DNA of 24,330 nt from Pelargonium nanum (taxonomy: Eukaryota > Streptophyta > Magnoliopsida > Geraniales > Geraniaceae), in NCBI GenBank assembly GCA_036897485.1, contig JAYMTF010001310.1:1-24330 (forward strand), given 5' to 3'. Shown one piece after another: positions 22,074 to 24,330 of the stretch. The notes under the pieces were generated by a model. The model was given only the letters and a program-made list of their open reading frames with translations, searched no databases and was not told the DNA's origin. The position numbers were made by a program, and so were the translations under genes. Numbering within the stretch: position 1 is the first letter of the stretch; the number at the start of each line of letters is the position of its first letter.

Positions 22074-22441
22074 GGTTGAGCGGAGAGAGAGGATAAGATG
22101 GAGAGCAGATTGAGCGGCCTTGAAGTGGGGATGGTTTTTTTTCTATTTTCTGGATGCTGCTATTCTGTATCTGAGAAGATGCAGAGCACGTTGTTAGTTG
22201 TTACAGATGGAGAGGAGGAGTCTCGAGTCGCTGGCTCGATCCCTTGAGCCTACTTCACTCACAACCATCCAGATCTTTCTCCCTGGTTATATGCAGACAC
22301 AACCATGTTTTATTTTTGACTTTACGATATTATACAAAAATATATTCTCTCCAGTTTTAAATAAATACTCATAACATTAGGGGTTAAAAGGTAAAAATTA
22401 ATACTGAACTTTCAAAAAATTATCGTTTCAGTTTTGAATAT
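22074..22441. other. Promoter-side region of the GID8-type gene
   Basis: The first 150-200 bp should hold the 5' leader and core promoter. It is less AT-rich than the neighbouring DNA. I found no clear TATA box, as is common for housekeeping genes. No other gene is seen. Confidence 0.35.
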
Positions 22442-22603
22442 GAGGTTAAGGATCCTAAGCCACCAATGAAATTATGACACCTCATTAAAAATATTGGATC
22501 TGGACGGGTCGCTCCGCTCCCACCAATTCATTTGAGTGGATATGAGTGAAATTAAATGAGGTGTCATCATCTCATTGGCTTGGCTTAGATTCCTTATTCT
22601 CTT
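22442..22603. mobile_element. Foldback MITE with about 40-bp inverted repeats
   Basis: The left arm (22442-22489) and the reverse complement of the right arm (about 22552-22603) agree over most of their length: both read TAAGGA, then CTAAGCC, then CCAATGA, then ATGACACCTCATT. A loop of about 60 bp, partly GC-rich (about 22502-22522), separates them. No ORF and no clear target-site duplication are seen. The size and structure fit a non-autonomous DNA transposon. A second, smaller hairpin built from the same CTAAGCCAA motif follows at about 22618-22650. Confidence 0.65.
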
Positions 22604-22799
22604 TAAATAGAAGTTAAGATCCTAAGCCAAGAATTATTTGGCTTAGTCCATAATCTAATGTAACATTGATTTGTCATTTAATATATTGAAATAATAGTTT
22701 TGAATATGTGCTCATTACGCTACAATTTAAATATAGAAAAATATGTGTTATTATCTTATTGGTCTAAGTTTTACTTATTGAACTCTCAGTCAAATCTCA

Positions 22800-22885
22800 C
22801 CCCATATCGGTTGGCAGGGAGGCTCGAACCTGAGAGCTCAAAGGGAATCCGAAGCGCTTAACCGCTTAGCCCAATCTGCTTTAGT
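22800..22885 (-). mobile_element. tRNA-derived SINE fragment
   Basis: On the minus strand the stretch reads like a tRNA-type Pol III head: A box TGGGCTAAGCGG (plus coordinates 22862-22873) and B box GGTTCGAGCC (22821-22830). It shares the block GAGCTCTCAGGTTC with the SINE at 10959-11162. There is no acceptor stem or anticodon arm, so it is not a working tRNA gene. The 3' part probably extends leftward to about 22690; target-site duplications were not found. Confidence 0.6.
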
Positions 22886-22954
22886 ATATAACAAATTTAA
22901 GATATACTAACTAATTTATTATAAAAACAAGGTTTGTGAACGAGGAAGGGTATG

Positions 22955-23028
22955 TTTTTACTTGTTTTTTTGTTACTATTTTACTTTTAAATTTTTACTT
23001 GTTTTTTGTTACTATTTTACTTTTTAAC
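22955..23028. repeat. Tandem duplication of a 37-bp unit
   Basis: A unit made of TTTTTACTTGTTTTTT followed by GTTACTATTTTACTTTT occurs twice in a row, at about 22955-22990 and 22992-23028, with one T indel. It is a simple local duplication in AT-rich DNA. Confidence 0.75.
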
Positions 23029-24259
23029 TTTCCATCTTTTTCTCATCAAATTTAGAACCGGTTTCTTATTCTTAATCATGGATGCTTGCATTGGTACCAC
23101 GTCGCTGCTTACACTGAAGCAAGTTTGAAGTCTTTCAACTGGTCTAGCAAACCAAAGACTGAAGCCAGTATCATCGTTAGACATTCAATCCATATTTTTG
23201 GGCACCAATAACGTCTACATCACACATGAATCAATGACAAATCTTCAAATTACAACGGGTGTGTTTGCCCATTCAAACTTTAGATTGAAAAACTGGAAAT
23301 GATGGAGAATGAAGATGGTTCAATTCTTTGGTTCTCAAACTCTTTGTGCTTTGAGATTGTCAATACTCAAAAAGTTCGGATTTTTCTTTCCTCAACGACT
23401 CTTTGATACCCGAAAGAATAAGAAATGCTTTAATAAATCAAGTTGAAATTAATGTTGCTAATTTGATCATGTTTCCCATGGTTTAATGAAATTAATGTAA
23501 GCTAATTTTGAGCATGGAATGCATGGTATGAGCGTTACCCTGCGAAAATACCAAAATTGATAACCTGTTCTGTTTCCATGTTAACCTAAGACAAGAGCCA
23601 CCTCAAAACACACGGTCTTTATCAATTGAGCCACAAAAACTTTAGGATTGAGAAATTAAGCACCACCAATACTTCTCTCTTCTTTGGATCTGGATTACCA
23701 ATCTTGTCCTGTTTCAGCAGTTCAAGCATATTCCATTTCTATACAGCACTGAACATACATTCAGTATTCACAACCTTGGAAGCAAAACTAGTTCTCAGGT
23801 TGCATATAGACATATGTTCCAACCACAAACTACAAACTAATCTAACAGCTCTACATCTTCCTCAAAATCCTGTATCAAACCAAAGCTAGTTCTACTCAAG
23901 AGTAAAGACAGAAAGTTGTTCCACAGTTATCCTCTACTTAGTCTACTACCCTCCTACTACAAAGGATAGTTGAAAAAAGTTCTTTGTTATTCTAGGTTTC
24001 TCCTGAGTAAGGTGAACATATTCATTAGTCCATTCGAAATGGAAAAGTTACTGGATGCCGATATTTAGCTGGTATAATGCGGTCACTATAAACTATTCAC
24101 TATTCATTTTCCTACAAGATTCATTAGAAGAAAGATCAGGCCACAGAAAAATTTAGGCAAGTAAATTCTACATATCACATACAAAATCCATTCCTGGTTC
24201 AAGTAGATGAACAAAAACCTCATAATATAAAGGTAAATATTGCACATTGCATTAAAAAC
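23029..24259. other. Gene-poor region, nothing recognised
   Basis: No coding region, RNA gene or clear transposon end was found. One open frame at 23626-23889 has no similarity I recognise and no supporting splice or start context. Part of this DNA could be UTR or intron of a gene lying beyond the window. Confidence 0.45.
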
Positions 24260-24330
24260 TACTCCCTCCGTCTCAAAATGAGTGTCCTGTTTGTCTAAAT
24301 TTTTTGTCCCAAAATGAGTGTCATGTTTCT
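24260..24330 (+). mobile_element. Stowaway-like MITE end, cut by window edge
   Basis: TA at 24260-24261 is followed by CTCCCTCCGT (24262-24271), the terminal inverted repeat typical of plant Stowaway (Tc1/mariner) MITEs, which insert at TA. AAAATGAGTGTC then occurs twice, near 24275 and 24311. The other end lies outside the window. Confidence 0.75.

Noticed and set aside
22800-22885. Possible tRNA gene
   Set aside because: A and B boxes are present, but there is no acceptor stem, no anticodon arm and no Pol III terminator in the right place; it is a SINE head.

Overview
The window looks like nuclear DNA from a eudicot plant. Genes are split by AT-rich GT-AG introns, the intergenic DNA is AT-rich and full of small plant transposon relics (tRNA-derived SINEs, foldback MITEs, a Stowaway-type end), and all four recognisable proteins belong to plant families. 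I could not assign a species from the sequence alone. Exon coordinates were worked out by hand from splice sites, reading-frame continuity and family knowledge. They have not been confirmed by transcripts.

Layout. 1-1116: upstream region ending in a promoter with two PHR1-type P1BS elements. 1117-4115 (+): an eight-exon secreted purple acid phosphatase, PAP10-like, predicted 470 aa, all seven metal ligands present. 4301-4350: a short relic of PAP exon 1. 5752-6570 (-): an intronless DREB2-type AP2/ERF transcription factor, DREB2D-like, 272 aa, convergent with the phosphatase gene, with TATA and ABRE-type boxes upstream. About 7272-10060: a degenerate tandem array of five roughly 0.5-kb units, the largest unexplained structure here. 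10732-17596 (-): a ten-exon Obg-family GTPase, 506 aa, with a plastid-like presequence, a SINE in its last intron and a foldback element in the same intron. 17808-17951: a 144-bp insertion between near-identical 19-20 bp direct repeats. 18994-22073 (-): a seven-exon LisH-CTLH-CRA protein of the GID8 type, 215 aa, ending in a 45-nt exon that is easy to miss. 22074-24330: a gene-poor tail with a foldback MITE, a SINE fragment, a short tandem duplication and the start of a Stowaway-like MITE cut by the window edge.

The genes do not form an operon or obvious pathway. They are independent plant genes: phosphate scavenging outside the cell (PAP), drought/ABA transcription control (DREB2), organelle ribosome assembly (Obg) and a ubiquitin-ligase subunit (GID8). 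The least explained parts are the array at 7.27-10.06 kb and the 144-bp duplicated-flank insertion. I found no evidence for a new enzyme system or a defence-type system.
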